From positions 1 through 38,222 of the forward strand of contig NZ_NWVL01000073.1 of assembly GCF_002382885.1 (NCBI RefSeq): 38,222 nt of DNA, read 5' to 3'. Positions within the stretch are counted from its first letter, which is position 1. Each line of letters begins with the position of its first letter. Positions 8,482 through 16,894 of this stretch are shown piece after piece. Origin of the DNA: Streptomyces sp. WZ.A104 (lineage in GTDB: Bacteria; Actinomycetota; Actinomycetes; Streptomycetales; Streptomycetaceae). The notes under the pieces were generated by a model. That model made no database searches. It was not told the origin of the DNA and saw nothing but the letters and a program-made list of their open reading frames with translations. A program made the translations under genes and the position numbers.

Positions 8482-9939
8482 ATGTCCTTCTTCACTGACC
8501 TGGCCCATCAGTACATCGACGGCGAGTGGAGGCCGGGGAAGGGGTCCTGGGACATCATCGACTTCAATCCCTTCGACGGCGAGAAGCTCGCCTCCATCCC
8601 CGTGGCCACCGCCGAAGAGGTCGACCAGGCCTACCGCGCCGCCGAGCGCGCCCAGCAGGCGTGGGCGGACACCAACCCGTACAGCAGGCGGGCCGTCCTG
8701 GAGAAGGCCCTGCGGATCGTCGAGGAGCGCGAGGCGGAGATCGGCGAGGCGATCGTCGCCGAGCTCGGCGGCACCCGGCTGAAGGCCGGTTTCGAACTGC
8801 ACCTGGCCAAGGAGTTCCTCCGCGAAGCCATCCAGCTCGCCCTGCGCCCCGCCGGACAGATCCTGCCCTCGCCGACCGAGGGCAAGGAGAACCGCGTCTA
8901 CCGTGTGCCCGTCGGCGTCGTCGGGGTGATCAGCCCCTTCAACTTCCCCTTCCTGCTCTCCCTCAAGTCCGTCGCCCCCGCCCTGGCCCTCGGCAACGCC
9001 GTCGTCCTCAAGCCGCACCAGAACACGCCGATCTGCGGCGGCACCCTGCTGGCCAAGGTCTTCGAGGACGCGGGGCTCCCCGCCGGGCTGCTGAACGTCG
9101 TGATCACCGATATCGCGGAGATCGGCGACACCCTGCTGGAGCACCCGGTGCCGCAGGTCATCTCCTTCACCGGCTCGGACAAGGTCGGCCGCCACGTCGC
9201 CACCGTCTGTGCCGCCAACCTCAAGCGGGCCGTCCTGGAACTCGGCGGCAACAGCGCCCTGATCGTGCTCGACGACGCCGATGTCGACTACGCCGTCGAC
9301 GCGGCCGTCTTCAGCCGCTACGTCCACCAGGGCCAGGTCTGCATGGCGGCCAACCGCATCCTGGTCGACCGTGCCGTGGAGCAGGAGTTCACCGAGAAGT
9401 TCGTCGCGAAGGTCGCCTCGCTCACCGTCGGTGACCCGGCGGACCCGGCCACCCAGATCGGCCCCCTGATCAACTCCTCGCAGGCCGAGTCCGTCTCCAA
9501 GCTCGTCGACCAGACCGTGGCGGCCGGTGCGACGGCCCTCCTGCACGGCGCCGCCGACGGCAACCTCGTCAGCCCCTCCGTGCTCACCGGCCTCGCCGCC
9601 GACTCGCCCGTCCTCCAGCAGGAGATCTTCGGCCCCGTCGCCCTGATCGTCCCCTTCGACGGCGAGGACGAGGCCGTCCGCATCGCCAACGACACCCCCT
9701 ACGGGCTCAGCGGCGCCGTCCACACCGGCAACACCGAGCGCGGCGTGCGGATCGGGCAGCGCATCCACACCGGCATGATCCACATCAACGACGGCACGGT
9801 CCACGACGAGCCCATCGTCCCCTTCGGCGGCGAGAAGAGCTCGGGCCTCGGCCGGCTGAACGGCGACTCGATGATCGATGCCTTCACCACCCAGAAGTGG
9901 ATCTCCATCCAGCACGGCCGCTCGCAGTTCCCCTTCTGA
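8482..9939 (+). CDS. NAD(P)-dependent aldehyde dehydrogenase
   Basis: A 485-residue ALDH-superfamily enzyme oxidising an aldehyde to an acid. The cofactor segment ISPFNFPFLLS contains N154, the general base E253 lies in LELGGNS, and the nucleophile C287 is in HQGQVCMAANR. The C-terminal EIFGPVALIVPF and PFGGEKSSGLGR motifs are intact. Sequence style (short N terminus, NFPF, KPHQNTPICGG) resembles benzaldehyde/vanillin-type dehydrogenases more than the glutarate-semialdehyde type, so I do not call it davD despite the lysine genes downstream. AAGGGAT precedes the ATG. Control is probably by the nested operator just upstream. The substrate is not known. Confidence 0.9.
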   Translation: MSFFTDLAHQYIDGEWRPGKGSWDIIDFNPFDGEKLASIPVATAEEVDQAYRAAERAQQAWADTNPYSRRAVLEKALRIVEEREAEIGEAIVAELGGTRLKAGFELHLAKEFLREAIQLALRPAGQILPSPTEGKENRVYRVPVGVVGVISPFNFPFLLSLKSVAPALALGNAVVLKPHQNTPICGGTLLAKVFEDAGLPAGLLNVVITDIAEIGDTLLEHPVPQVISFTGSDKVGRHVATVCAANLKRAVLELGGNSALIVLDDADVDYAVDAAVFSRYVHQGQVCMAANRILVDRAVEQEFTEKFVAKVASLTVGDPADPATQIGPLINSSQAESVSKLVDQTVAAGATALLHGAADGNLVSPSVLTGLAADSPVLQQEIFGPVALIVPFDGEDEAVRIANDTPYGLSGAVHTGNTERGVRIGQRIHTGMIHINDGTVHDEPIVPFGGEKSSGLGRLNGDSMIDAFTTQKWISIQHGRSQFPF

Positions 9940-9990
9940 CGGCCTGCCCCCGCCGCACCGGGCGCGCCCCGGGCGGCGGCCCGTGGTCTA

Positions 9991-10022
9991 CTGCGGGTGG
10001 CGGCACCGCCCGCCACCCGCAG
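9991..10022. terminator. GC-rich hairpin after the aldehyde dehydrogenase gene
   Basis: A 13-bp perfect stem (ctgcgggtggcgg, 9991-10003, with 10010-10022) has a 6-nt loop. It lies about 50 bp past the upstream stop and about 30 bp before the Lrp-type start. It most likely terminates the dehydrogenase transcript, though it could also act in the leader of the regulator. There is no T-tract. Confidence 0.55.
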
Positions 10023-10054
10023 CCGACCCACCGCAGAGAAGTGAACCGCCCGAC

Positions 10055-10513
10055 GTGCGCCTGAACGACCTCGACGAACGCATCGTCCACGCCCTCGCCG
10101 AAGACGCCCGGCGCTCCTACGCCGACATCGGCGCGATCGTTGGCCTCTCCGCCCCCGCCGTGAAGCGCCGTGTCGACCGGCTCCGCGCCGAGGGCGCGAT
10201 CACCGGCTTCACCGTGCGCGTGGACCCGGCCGCGCTCGGCTGGGAGACCGAGGGGTTCATCGAGATCTACTGCAGCCGCAACACCTCTCCGGATGCCATC
10301 AAGCAGGGCCTCGCCCGCTACCCGGAGATCGCCTCGGCCTCCACGGTGACCGGGGACGCAGACGCGGTGGTCCAGGTCTTCGCCGCCGACATGCGCCACT
10401 TCGAGCAGGTACTGGAGCGGATCGCGGGGGAGCCGTACGTGGAGCGGACGAAGTCCGTGCTGGTGCTCTCGCCGCTGCTGCGCCGCTACTCGGCGGAGGC
10501 TCCGCCGGTCTAG
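10055..10513 (+). CDS. Lrp/AsnC family transcriptional regulator
   Basis: 152 residues starting at GTG 10055 (VRLNDLDERIVHALAEDAR). The N-terminal winged helix-turn-helix, with YADIGAIVGLSAPAVKRRVDRL at about 22-43, is followed by the RAM/AsnC effector domain (about 65-145, including STVTGDADAVVQVFA). Family members bind an amino acid and oligomerise on DNA. The gene is 241 bp upstream of the davA-like amidase on the same strand, so local control of lysine or another amino acid's degradation is likely but inferred. The start was chosen from the conserved LDERI N terminus; longer in-frame openings exist upstream. GAGAAG lies upstream at a somewhat long distance. Confidence 0.88.
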   Translation: MRLNDLDERIVHALAEDARRSYADIGAIVGLSAPAVKRRVDRLRAEGAITGFTVRVDPAALGWETEGFIEIYCSRNTSPDAIKQGLARYPEIASASTVTGDADAVVQVFAADMRHFEQVLERIAGEPYVERTKSVLVLSPLLRRYSAEAPPV

Positions 10514-10613
10514 GCCTGTCTGACAATTCCCGTCTGCCTCACGACGCCATGCACGCACTTCCGGCCCGCCGACCAGTGGCACACATCACCCCGCTGACCT
10601 GCGGTGATGCCCC

Positions 10614-10673
10614 ACGCAACATTTCGCCGTCCTCGGCCTTTCCCGCGCAACGAATCAACGGTCGGTGCGCAAC
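10614..10673 (+). promoter_or_regulatory. Phased CGCAAC repeats upstream of davA-like gene
   Basis: Three CGCAAC-containing heptamers start at 10614, 10645 and 10667, spaced 31 and 22 bp, close to three and two helical turns. They lie 80-140 bp before the amidase start. Helically phased short repeats are what Lrp-type octamers wrap, and an Lrp/AsnC gene is immediately upstream. The motif is short and GC-rich, so chance is possible. Confidence 0.35.
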
Positions 10674-10754
10674 AGTCGCGCCTTGTCCGGGCAGATCCGT
10701 GGCACGTACCGTCGATACGTCTCCCCACCCCGCCCGTACCGCCCGAGGTCAGCC

Positions 10755-11552
10755 ATGCCGCCGTTGCGCACCGCCCTGCTCCAGAGCTCCGGACGGCCCG
10801 GCGCCGTCGCCGAGAACCTCAAGGTGCTGGACGAGGCCGCCGCCCGGGCCGCCGCGACGGGGGCCCGGCTGCTCGTCGCCCCCGAGCTGTTCCTGACCGG
10901 CTACGCCATCGGCGACGCCGTCCCCACGCTCGCCGAGCCCGCCGACGGCCCCGGCGCCCGGGCCGTCGCCGAGATCGCCGTACGCCACGGCCTCGCCGTC
11001 CTGTACGGCTACCCGGAGCGCGACGGGGAGCGGATCTTCAACGCCTCCCAGCTCATCGGCCCCGACGGCGCGCGGCTCGCGAACTACCGCAAGACCCACC
11101 TCTTCGGCTGCTTCGAGCAGGAGTGGTTCACCCCCGGCGAGCAGACCGTCGTCCAGGCCGATCTGGACGGTATCCGCATCGGCCTGCTGATCTGCTACGA
11201 CGTCGAGTTCCCGGAGAACGTACGGGCGCACGCACTGGCGGGCACCGACCTGCTGCTGGTTCCCACCGCGCAGATGCACCCCTTCCAGTTCGTCGCCGAA
11301 TCCGTCGTCCCCGTACGGGCCTTCGAGAGTCAGATGTACGTGGCCTACGTCAACCGCACCGGTCCGGAAGGGGAGTTCGAGTTCGTCGGACTCAGCTGCC
11401 TGGCCGGACCCGACGGCGTGGTGCGCACCCGCGCCGGGCGCGGCGAGGAGCTCGTGACCGGCGAGGTGGACCCGGAGTTCCTGGCCGCCTCGCGCGCAGC
11501 CAACCCGTATCTGCAGGACCGCCGTCCCGGTCTGTACGGCTCCCTCGGCTGA
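10755..11552 (+). CDS. davA: Carbon-nitrogen hydrolase, probable 5-aminovaleramide amidase
   Basis: A 265-residue nitrilase-superfamily amidase with the full Glu-Lys-Cys triad: E44 (VAPELFLTGY), K113 (NYRKTHLFG) and C147 (GLLICYDVEFPEN). Length and motif wording agree well with Pseudomonas DavA, which hydrolyses 5-aminovaleramide to 5-aminovalerate. The davB-like monooxygenase that would make that amide follows after 55 bp, which supports the assignment. The start is ATG 10755, giving the compact family N terminus. Other amidase substrates, such as an aryl-acetamide, cannot be excluded from sequence alone. Confidence 0.82.
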   Translation: MPPLRTALLQSSGRPGAVAENLKVLDEAAARAAATGARLLVAPELFLTGYAIGDAVPTLAEPADGPGARAVAEIAVRHGLAVLYGYPERDGERIFNASQLIGPDGARLANYRKTHLFGCFEQEWFTPGEQTVVQADLDGIRIGLLICYDVEFPENVRAHALAGTDLLLVPTAQMHPFQFVAESVVPVRAFESQMYVAYVNRTGPEGEFEFVGLSCLAGPDGVVRTRAGRGEELVTGEVDPEFLAASRAANPYLQDRRPGLYGSLG

Positions 11553-11607
11553 GCCCTCCCCCCCCACCGCTTCCCCCTTCAGTCTTCGCGCAAGGAGTCC
11601 GTACCCC

Positions 11608-13302
11608 ATGACGTCCACGGTGCCCAACGCCGTCCAGCACACCGACGCTGCCGCCCCGCCGATCACCATGTTCGGGCCGGACTTCCCGTACGCGTACGAC
11701 GACTTCCTCGCCCATCCGGCGGGCCTCGGCCAGATACCGGCGACCGAGCACGGCAGCGAGGTCGCCGTCATCGGCGGCGGGCTGTCCGGCATCATCGCCG
11801 CGTACGAGCTGATGAAGATGGGCCTCAAGCCCGTCGTCTACGAGGCCGACCAGATCGGCGGACGGCTGCGCACCGTCGGCTTCGACGGCTGCGACCCCTC
11901 GCTCACCGCCGAGATGGGCGCGATGCGCTTCCCGCCCTCCTCCACGGCGCTCCAGCACTACATCGACCTGGTGGGCCTTGAGACCCGGTCCTTCCCCAAC
12001 CCGCTCTCGCCGGCCACCCCCTCCACCGTCGTGGACCTCAAGGGCGAGTCGCACTACGCCGAGACCATCGACGACCTGCCGCAGGTCTACCGTGATGTGG
12101 CCGAGGCCTGGAACGCCTGTCTGGAGGAGGGTGCCGACTTCTCCGACATGAACCGGGCGCTGCGCGAGCGCGACGTCCCGCGCATCCGGGAGATCTGGTC
12201 GCAGCTCGTCGAGCGGCTCGACAACCAGACCTTCTACGGCTTCCTCTGTGAGTCCGAGGCCTTCAAGTCGTTCCGGCACCGCGAGATCTTCGGCCAGGTC
12301 GGCTTCGGCACCGGCGGCTGGGACACCGACTTCCCCAACTCCATCCTGGAGATCCTGCGCGTCGTCTACACCGAGGCCGACGACCACCACCGCGGCATCG
12401 TCGGCGGCAGCCAGCAGCTCCCGCTGCGCCTGTGGGACCGCGAGCCGCAGAAGATCGTCCACTGGCCGCTCGGCACCTCGCTGTCCTCCCTGCACGAGGG
12501 CGAGCCGCGCCCCGCCGTGACCCGGCTGACCCGCACGGCGGGCAACCGCATCACCGTCACCGACGCCACTGGCGACATCCGCACCTTCCGGGCCGCGGTC
12601 TTCACCGGCCAGTCCTGGCTGCTGCTCTCCAAGATCGACTGCGATGACGCGCTTTTCCCGATCGATCACTGGACGGCGATGGAGCGCACCCACTACATGG
12701 AGTCCTCCAAGCTGTTCGTCCCGGTCGACCGGCCGTTCTGGCTGGACAAGGACGAGACCACCGGCCGCGACACCATGTCGATGACGCTCACCGACCGGAT
12801 GACCCGGGGGACCTACCTCCTGGACGACGGCCCGGACAGGCCCGCCGTCATCTGCCTCTCCTACACGTGGTGCGACGACAGCCTGAAGTGGCTGCCGCTC
12901 TCCCCGAAGGAGCGCATGGACGTCATGCTGAAGTCGCTCGGGGAGATCTACCCGAACGTCGACATCCGCAGCCACATCATCGGCAACCCGGTCACCGTCT
13001 CCTGGGAGAACGAGCCCTGGTTCATGGGCGCGTTCAAGGCCAACCTGCCCGGCCACTACCGCTACCAGCGGCGGCTGTTCACCCACTTCATGCAGGACCG
13101 GCTGCCGGAGGACAAGCGCGGCATCTTCCTGGCCGGGGACGACATCTCCTGGACGGCGGGCTGGGCCGAGGGCGCCGTGCAGACCGCGCTGAACGCGGTG
13201 TGGGGCGTCATGCACCAGTTCGGCGGGGCGAGTGACCCGACCAACCCCGGCCCCGGCGACCTCTTCGACGAGATCGCGCCGGTGGAGCTTCCGGAGGACT
13301 GA
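11608..13302 (+). CDS. davB: FAD-dependent L-lysine 2-monooxygenase (DavB-like)
   Basis: A 564-residue flavoprotein of the amine oxidase/tryptophan monooxygenase group. The FAD-binding site VAVIGGGLSG is at 52-61, followed by the Glu-containing VVYEAD and GGRLRT, with the C-terminal FAD motif GIFLAGDDISWTAGWAEGA. Many stretches match what I recall of Pseudomonas putida DavB: FGPDFPYAYDDFLAHPAGLG, GFGTGGWDTDFPNS, MTLTDRMTRGTYL and NPGPGDLFDEI. DavB oxidatively decarboxylates L-lysine to 5-aminovaleramide. Tryptophan or phenylalanine 2-monooxygenase is the main alternative. AAGGAG lies 10 nt before the ATG. No 5-aminovalerate aminotransferase (davT) is present in the window, so the route would continue elsewhere. 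Confidence 0.85.
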   Translation: MTSTVPNAVQHTDAAAPPITMFGPDFPYAYDDFLAHPAGLGQIPATEHGSEVAVIGGGLSGIIAAYELMKMGLKPVVYEADQIGGRLRTVGFDGCDPSLTAEMGAMRFPPSSTALQHYIDLVGLETRSFPNPLSPATPSTVVDLKGESHYAETIDDLPQVYRDVAEAWNACLEEGADFSDMNRALRERDVPRIREIWSQLVERLDNQTFYGFLCESEAFKSFRHREIFGQVGFGTGGWDTDFPNSILEILRVVYTEADDHHRGIVGGSQQLPLRLWDREPQKIVHWPLGTSLSSLHEGEPRPAVTRLTRTAGNRITVTDATGDIRTFRAAVFTGQSWLLLSKIDCDDALFPIDHWTAMERTHYMESSKLFVPVDRPFWLDKDETTGRDTMSMTLTDRMTRGTYLLDDGPDRPAVICLSYTWCDDSLKWLPLSPKERMDVMLKSLGEIYPNVDIRSHIIGNPVTVSWENEPWFMGAFKANLPGHYRYQRRLFTHFMQDRLPEDKRGIFLAGDDISWTAGWAEGAVQTALNAVWGVMHQFGGASDPTNPGPGDLFDEIAPVELPED

Positions 13303-13345
13303 ACCGGAGGGCGGGGACGCGGACGGCAGGACACCGGCGCGGGCG

Positions 13346-14056
13346 TCAGCGGCACGGGGTGAGCAGCAGGCGGCTCACCAGGCCGGCGCCCGCGTCGGTG
13401 CGCTGCCTGAACTCCTCGGCCAGTGAGGGGAATCCGCGCAGCCGCCACAGCGTGCGGGCGGCCGTCCAGGCGGCCTCGCGGGCCCGTTCCAGGCTCCAGC
13501 AGCTCACCAGGTGCGTCAGCGGGTCCGCGATCCTCAGCAGCTCGGGCCCCGGCATCAGATCGTCGCGGATGCGCTCCTCCAGCAACACGAGGAGATCGCC
13601 CACGCGCTCGAACTCCCCCTCCAGGTCAGCCGGAGCGCAGCCGAGCGTACGACAGGTGTCCACCAGCGCCAGGACCAGATCGTGACCCACGTGCGCCTGG
13701 AGGCCGCTCAGCGCGAACTGCATCGGCCGTACGCCGGGATGCCGCCGGTACCGGACGAGTGGACGCCAGCACTCCGGCACCCGGCCGCCCGCCGTCGCCG
13801 CGTCGAGCGCCGACAGATAGCGCTCGGCGCAGCGCACGCCCAGCGTGGCTGCGGCCTCCCGGTCGTCGAAGCCGCCCCTCCCCAGGTCCGGTTCGACCGT
13901 CTCGACGACCCCCAGATACACCCGGTGGAAGACCGCCACGCCGTCCCCCGACGGCCACCGGGAGCGGAATGCCGCCATCCGTTCGATCACCGGAGGATCA
14001 CCCGCCCTGAGGGTGCCGAGGCCGTCCGGGGCTGCGGACTGTTCGATCTGCGTCAT
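13346..14056 (-). CDS. DUF5995 family protein
   Basis: A 236-residue protein that I place in DUF5995 from its overall pattern: RMAAFRSRWPSGDGVAVFHRVYLGVVETV near the N terminus, then FALSGLQAHVGHDLVLALVDTC and a C-terminal LVSCWSLERAREAAWTAARTLW. It is mainly helical, with no signal peptide or membrane segment. The conserved His and Asp residues (FHRVYL, HVGHDL) suggest a possible metal or catalytic centre, but no function is established. It converges with davB (43 bp between stops) and is divergent from the GH6 gene. Confidence 0.75.
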   Translation of the reverse strand: MTQIEQSAAPDGLGTLRAGDPPVIERMAAFRSRWPSGDGVAVFHRVYLGVVETVEPDLGRGGFDDREAAATLGVRCAERYLSALDAATAGGRVPECWRPLVRYRRHPGVRPMQFALSGLQAHVGHDLVLALVDTCRTLGCAPADLEGEFERVGDLLVLLEERIRDDLMPGPELLRIADPLTHLVSCWSLERAREAAWTAARTLWRLRGFPSLAEEFRQRTDAGAGLVSRLLLTPCR

Positions 14057-14153
14057 GCGCGGAGCGTCCCAGCCATAGGCTCGCCACGGCGCCGACCGGC
14101 CGGAGGTTCATCGGAACGGACGAACAACGGTGCCGGAAAAGGGGGATCGAGGA

Positions 14154-15365
14154 GTGCCGGGTTCACGCGCACAGCGCCGTATCGCACACCGGGAACGCCG
14201 ACGCGCCGCCCGGCGCCAGGCCCTGCTGGCCGTCGCGTCGGCAGTGGTGGCGATCGGCGCCACCGCAGGGCTGGTCGAGGCCGGGCAGGAGGAGCGGCGG
14301 ACCACGGCCGTCCCGGAGCCGGCGCCCTCGCAACGTCTCCCGCCGCTCCCCGCCGTCCCGGTGCCCACCGCGCCCGTGCCCGGTACGCCGTCGTCCACCA
14401 CGGCCCTGCCTCCCGCCCCGGAACCGTCGCGCACCACGCCCGGCGCGAGCGCTCCGCCCACGGCCTCGCCCACCGCCCCGGCCGCCGCTCCCGCCCCGCC
14501 GCCCCGCACCCGGCTGTTTCGCCACCCTCGGTCCCAGGTCCTGGACTGGGTCCGGGCGAACCCCGGCGACCCGCGCCGCCCGGTGATCGAGTCCCGGATC
14601 GCGACGCGGCCCGCGGCCGTCTGGTTCGCCGCCCACAACCCCGGGGAGATCGCCGGTCAGGTCCGCACGGTCACCCGGGGCGCGGCCGCCGCGGGCCGCA
14701 CTCCGGTGCTCGTGCCGTACGCGATACCCGACCGGGACTGCGGCGGGGCCTCGCGGGGCGGAGCGCCGGATCTCGCGGCGTACGACGCATGGATGGGGGA
14801 GTTCGCCCAGGGGCTCGGCGCGGGTCCGGCGATCGTGATCCTGGAACCGGACGCCATCGCCCTCTCCGACTGCCTCACCGCCCCCGAACGGGCCGCCCGC
14901 TTCGCCGCGCTGGCCCGCGCCGGAGACACCCTGCGCGCCGCGAACCCCCGGGCCCGGGTCTACTTCGACGGAGGTCACTCCGGCTGGCACGCCCCCGCGA
15001 AACAGGCCGCCGCGCTCCGGGCGGCGGGCGCGGCCACCAGCGGCGACGGCATCTTCACCAATGTGGCCAACTTCCACCGCACCGCCGACGAGACCGCGTA
15101 CGCCCGCCGGGTCCTGGCGGCCCTCGGCGGTCCGCCCGGACTCGGCGCGGTCATCGACACCAGCCGCAACGGCAACGGGGCGCCCGCCGCAGGTCAGTGG
15201 TGCGACCCGGCGGGCCGGGCGCTGGGGCAGAGCCCGACGACCCGGACCGGGCAGAGCGGGATCGACGCGTATCTGTGGGTGAAGCTGCCGGGGGAGTCCG
15301 ACGGCTGCTCGGGCGCGGCGGGTTCCTTCACCCCGGAGTACGCCTACGCCCTGGCGACCGGCTGA
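14154..15365 (+). CDS. Secreted glycoside hydrolase family 6 glucanase
   Basis: About 403 residues. A basic N terminus and one hydrophobic segment (ALLAVASAVVAIGATAGLVEA) form a signal peptide or anchor. A Pro/Thr/Ala-rich linker of about 70 residues follows, then a GH6 domain. GH6 landmarks are visible: the VLVPYAIPDRDCGGAS catalytic-acid block, the ILEPDAIALSDC block, and NVANFHRT and IDTSRNGNG nearer the end. The enzyme should cleave beta-1,4-glucan by inversion. There is no recognisable cellulose-binding module. I prefer GTG 14154, with GGGGGA about 7 nt upstream; GTG 14130 in the same frame adds eight residues. Confidence 0.88.
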   Translation: MPGSRAQRRIAHRERRRAARRQALLAVASAVVAIGATAGLVEAGQEERRTTAVPEPAPSQRLPPLPAVPVPTAPVPGTPSSTTALPPAPEPSRTTPGASAPPTASPTAPAAAPAPPPRTRLFRHPRSQVLDWVRANPGDPRRPVIESRIATRPAAVWFAAHNPGEIAGQVRTVTRGAAAAGRTPVLVPYAIPDRDCGGASRGGAPDLAAYDAWMGEFAQGLGAGPAIVILEPDAIALSDCLTAPERAARFAALARAGDTLRAANPRARVYFDGGHSGWHAPAKQAAALRAAGAATSGDGIFTNVANFHRTADETAYARRVLAALGGPPGLGAVIDTSRNGNGAPAAGQWCDPAGRALGQSPTTRTGQSGIDAYLWVKLPGESDGCSGAAGSFTPEYAYALATG

Positions 15366-15377
15366 CCACCGGCCGGC

Positions 15378-16769
15378 TCAGGGCTTCCCGGCCCCCGCCT
15401 CCTCGTCGTACGCCGACGTGCCGGAGTCCAGCAGCGGTTCCTGGGACTTGAGGTGGGCCGGGGCGAAGGCCCGCAGGACGTGGTAGCCGGTGATCACGAC
15501 GAGCGTGCCGAGCGCGATACCGCCCAGCTCGAAGTTGTCGGTGATCTTCAGGGTGACCCCGCCGACGCCGATGATGATGCCCGCGGCGGCCGGGACCAGA
15601 TTGAGCGGATTACGCAGGTCCACCCGGCCGTTGAGCCAGATCTGCGCACCCAGCAGGCCGATCATCCCGTACAGGATCACGGTGATCCCGCCCAGCACCC
15701 CGCCCGGGATCGCGGCGACGACCGCGCCGAACTTGGGGCACAGACCGAAGAGGAGGGCGAAGCAGGCCGCCGCCCAGTACGCGGCCGTGGAGTAGACGCG
15801 GGTCGCGGCCATCACGCCGATGTTCTCGGAGTACGTGGTGTTGGGCGGGCCGCCCACGGCGGTGGACAGCATGGACGCCGCGCCGTCCGCCGCGATGGCG
15901 GTGCCGAGCTTGTCGTCCAGCGGGTCGCCCGTCATCTCGCCCACGGCCTTCACATGGCCCGCGTTCTCCGCGACCAGCGCGATCACCACGGGCAGCGCCA
16001 CCAGGATCGCCGACCACTCGAAGGCCGGTGCGTGGAAGGACGGCAGCCCGATCCAGTCCGCCGAGCCGACCGCCGAAAGGTCCAGACGCCAGTGGTCGAC
16101 GGCCTCCGCGCCGCCCGCCGGGGAGTGGATCTTCCCGAACGCCAGGTCCAGCACCCAGGACAGCGCGTACCCGAAGACCAGCCCCAGGAAGATCGCGATC
16201 CGGGACAGGAAACCGCGCAGGCACACCACGGCGAGCCCGGTGAACAGCATCACCGCCAGCGCCGTCCACTGGTCCTGCGGCCAGTACGTCGAGGCGGTCA
16301 CCGGCGCCAGGTTGAAGCCGATGAGCATCACCACCGCGCCGGTCACCACCGGCGGCATCGCCGCGTGAATGATCCGCGCGCCGAACCGCTGCACCGCGAG
16401 GCCCACCAGGAACAGCGCCGCGCCGACCACCAGCACCGCGCCCGTGACGGTCGCGCTGTCACCGCCACCCGCCCGGATCGTGGCCGCGACGCCGACGAAG
16501 GAGAGCGAGCAGCCCAGATAGCTGGGCACCCGACCCTTGGTCGCCAACAGGAAGATCGCGGTCGCGACACCGGACATCATGATCGCGAGGTTCGGGTCGA
16601 GCCCCATCAGCACCGGAGCGACGAACGACGCCCCGAACATCGCCACCACGTGCTGCGCGCCCAGTCCGAACGTACGGGGCCAGGAGAGCCGCTCGTCGGG
16701 GCGCACCACCGCCCCGGGCGCGGGGGTCTTCCCGTCGCCGTGCAAGGTCCAGCGCACGCCGAGGCTCAT
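15378..16769 (-). CDS. NCS2 family uracil/xanthine permease
   Basis: A 463-residue polytopic membrane protein with about 14 hydrophobic segments. It has UraA/NCS2 hallmarks: FGLGAQHVVAMFGA near the N terminus, the substrate-site segment VALVAENAGHVKAVGEMTG, and GGPPNTTYSENIGVMA. It should import uracil or xanthine with protons; the choice is not decided here. The ATG at 16769 has AGGGAG five nt upstream and fits the conserved N terminus; an upstream in-frame ATG adds 21 residues. The C terminus is a short acidic tail. Its stop is 12 bp from the GH6 stop on the other strand. Confidence 0.92.
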   Translation of the reverse strand: MSLGVRWTLHGDGKTPAPGAVVRPDERLSWPRTFGLGAQHVVAMFGASFVAPVLMGLDPNLAIMMSGVATAIFLLATKGRVPSYLGCSLSFVGVAATIRAGGGDSATVTGAVLVVGAALFLVGLAVQRFGARIIHAAMPPVVTGAVVMLIGFNLAPVTASTYWPQDQWTALAVMLFTGLAVVCLRGFLSRIAIFLGLVFGYALSWVLDLAFGKIHSPAGGAEAVDHWRLDLSAVGSADWIGLPSFHAPAFEWSAILVALPVVIALVAENAGHVKAVGEMTGDPLDDKLGTAIAADGAASMLSTAVGGPPNTTYSENIGVMAATRVYSTAAYWAAACFALLFGLCPKFGAVVAAIPGGVLGGITVILYGMIGLLGAQIWLNGRVDLRNPLNLVPAAAGIIIGVGGVTLKITDNFELGGIALGTLVVITGYHVLRAFAPAHLKSQEPLLDSGTSAYDEEAGAGKP

Positions 16770-16894
16770 GGTTGCTCCCTGAAGGTCTGCTCGGTGTGCC
16801 GGCCGGTCTGCGATCCGGTGTTCGGTGTTCACCTGCGGAAAAGATCAGCGCCATGGTAGTGGGGCGGTAGGCGGTGACCGCGCGGAGGTCCGGG

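Noticed and set aside
8482..9939. Calling the aldehyde dehydrogenase glutarate semialdehyde dehydrogenase (davD) because of the davAB-like genes
   Set aside because: Its motifs fit benzaldehyde-type dehydrogenases better, and it has its own operator and is separated by a hairpin.
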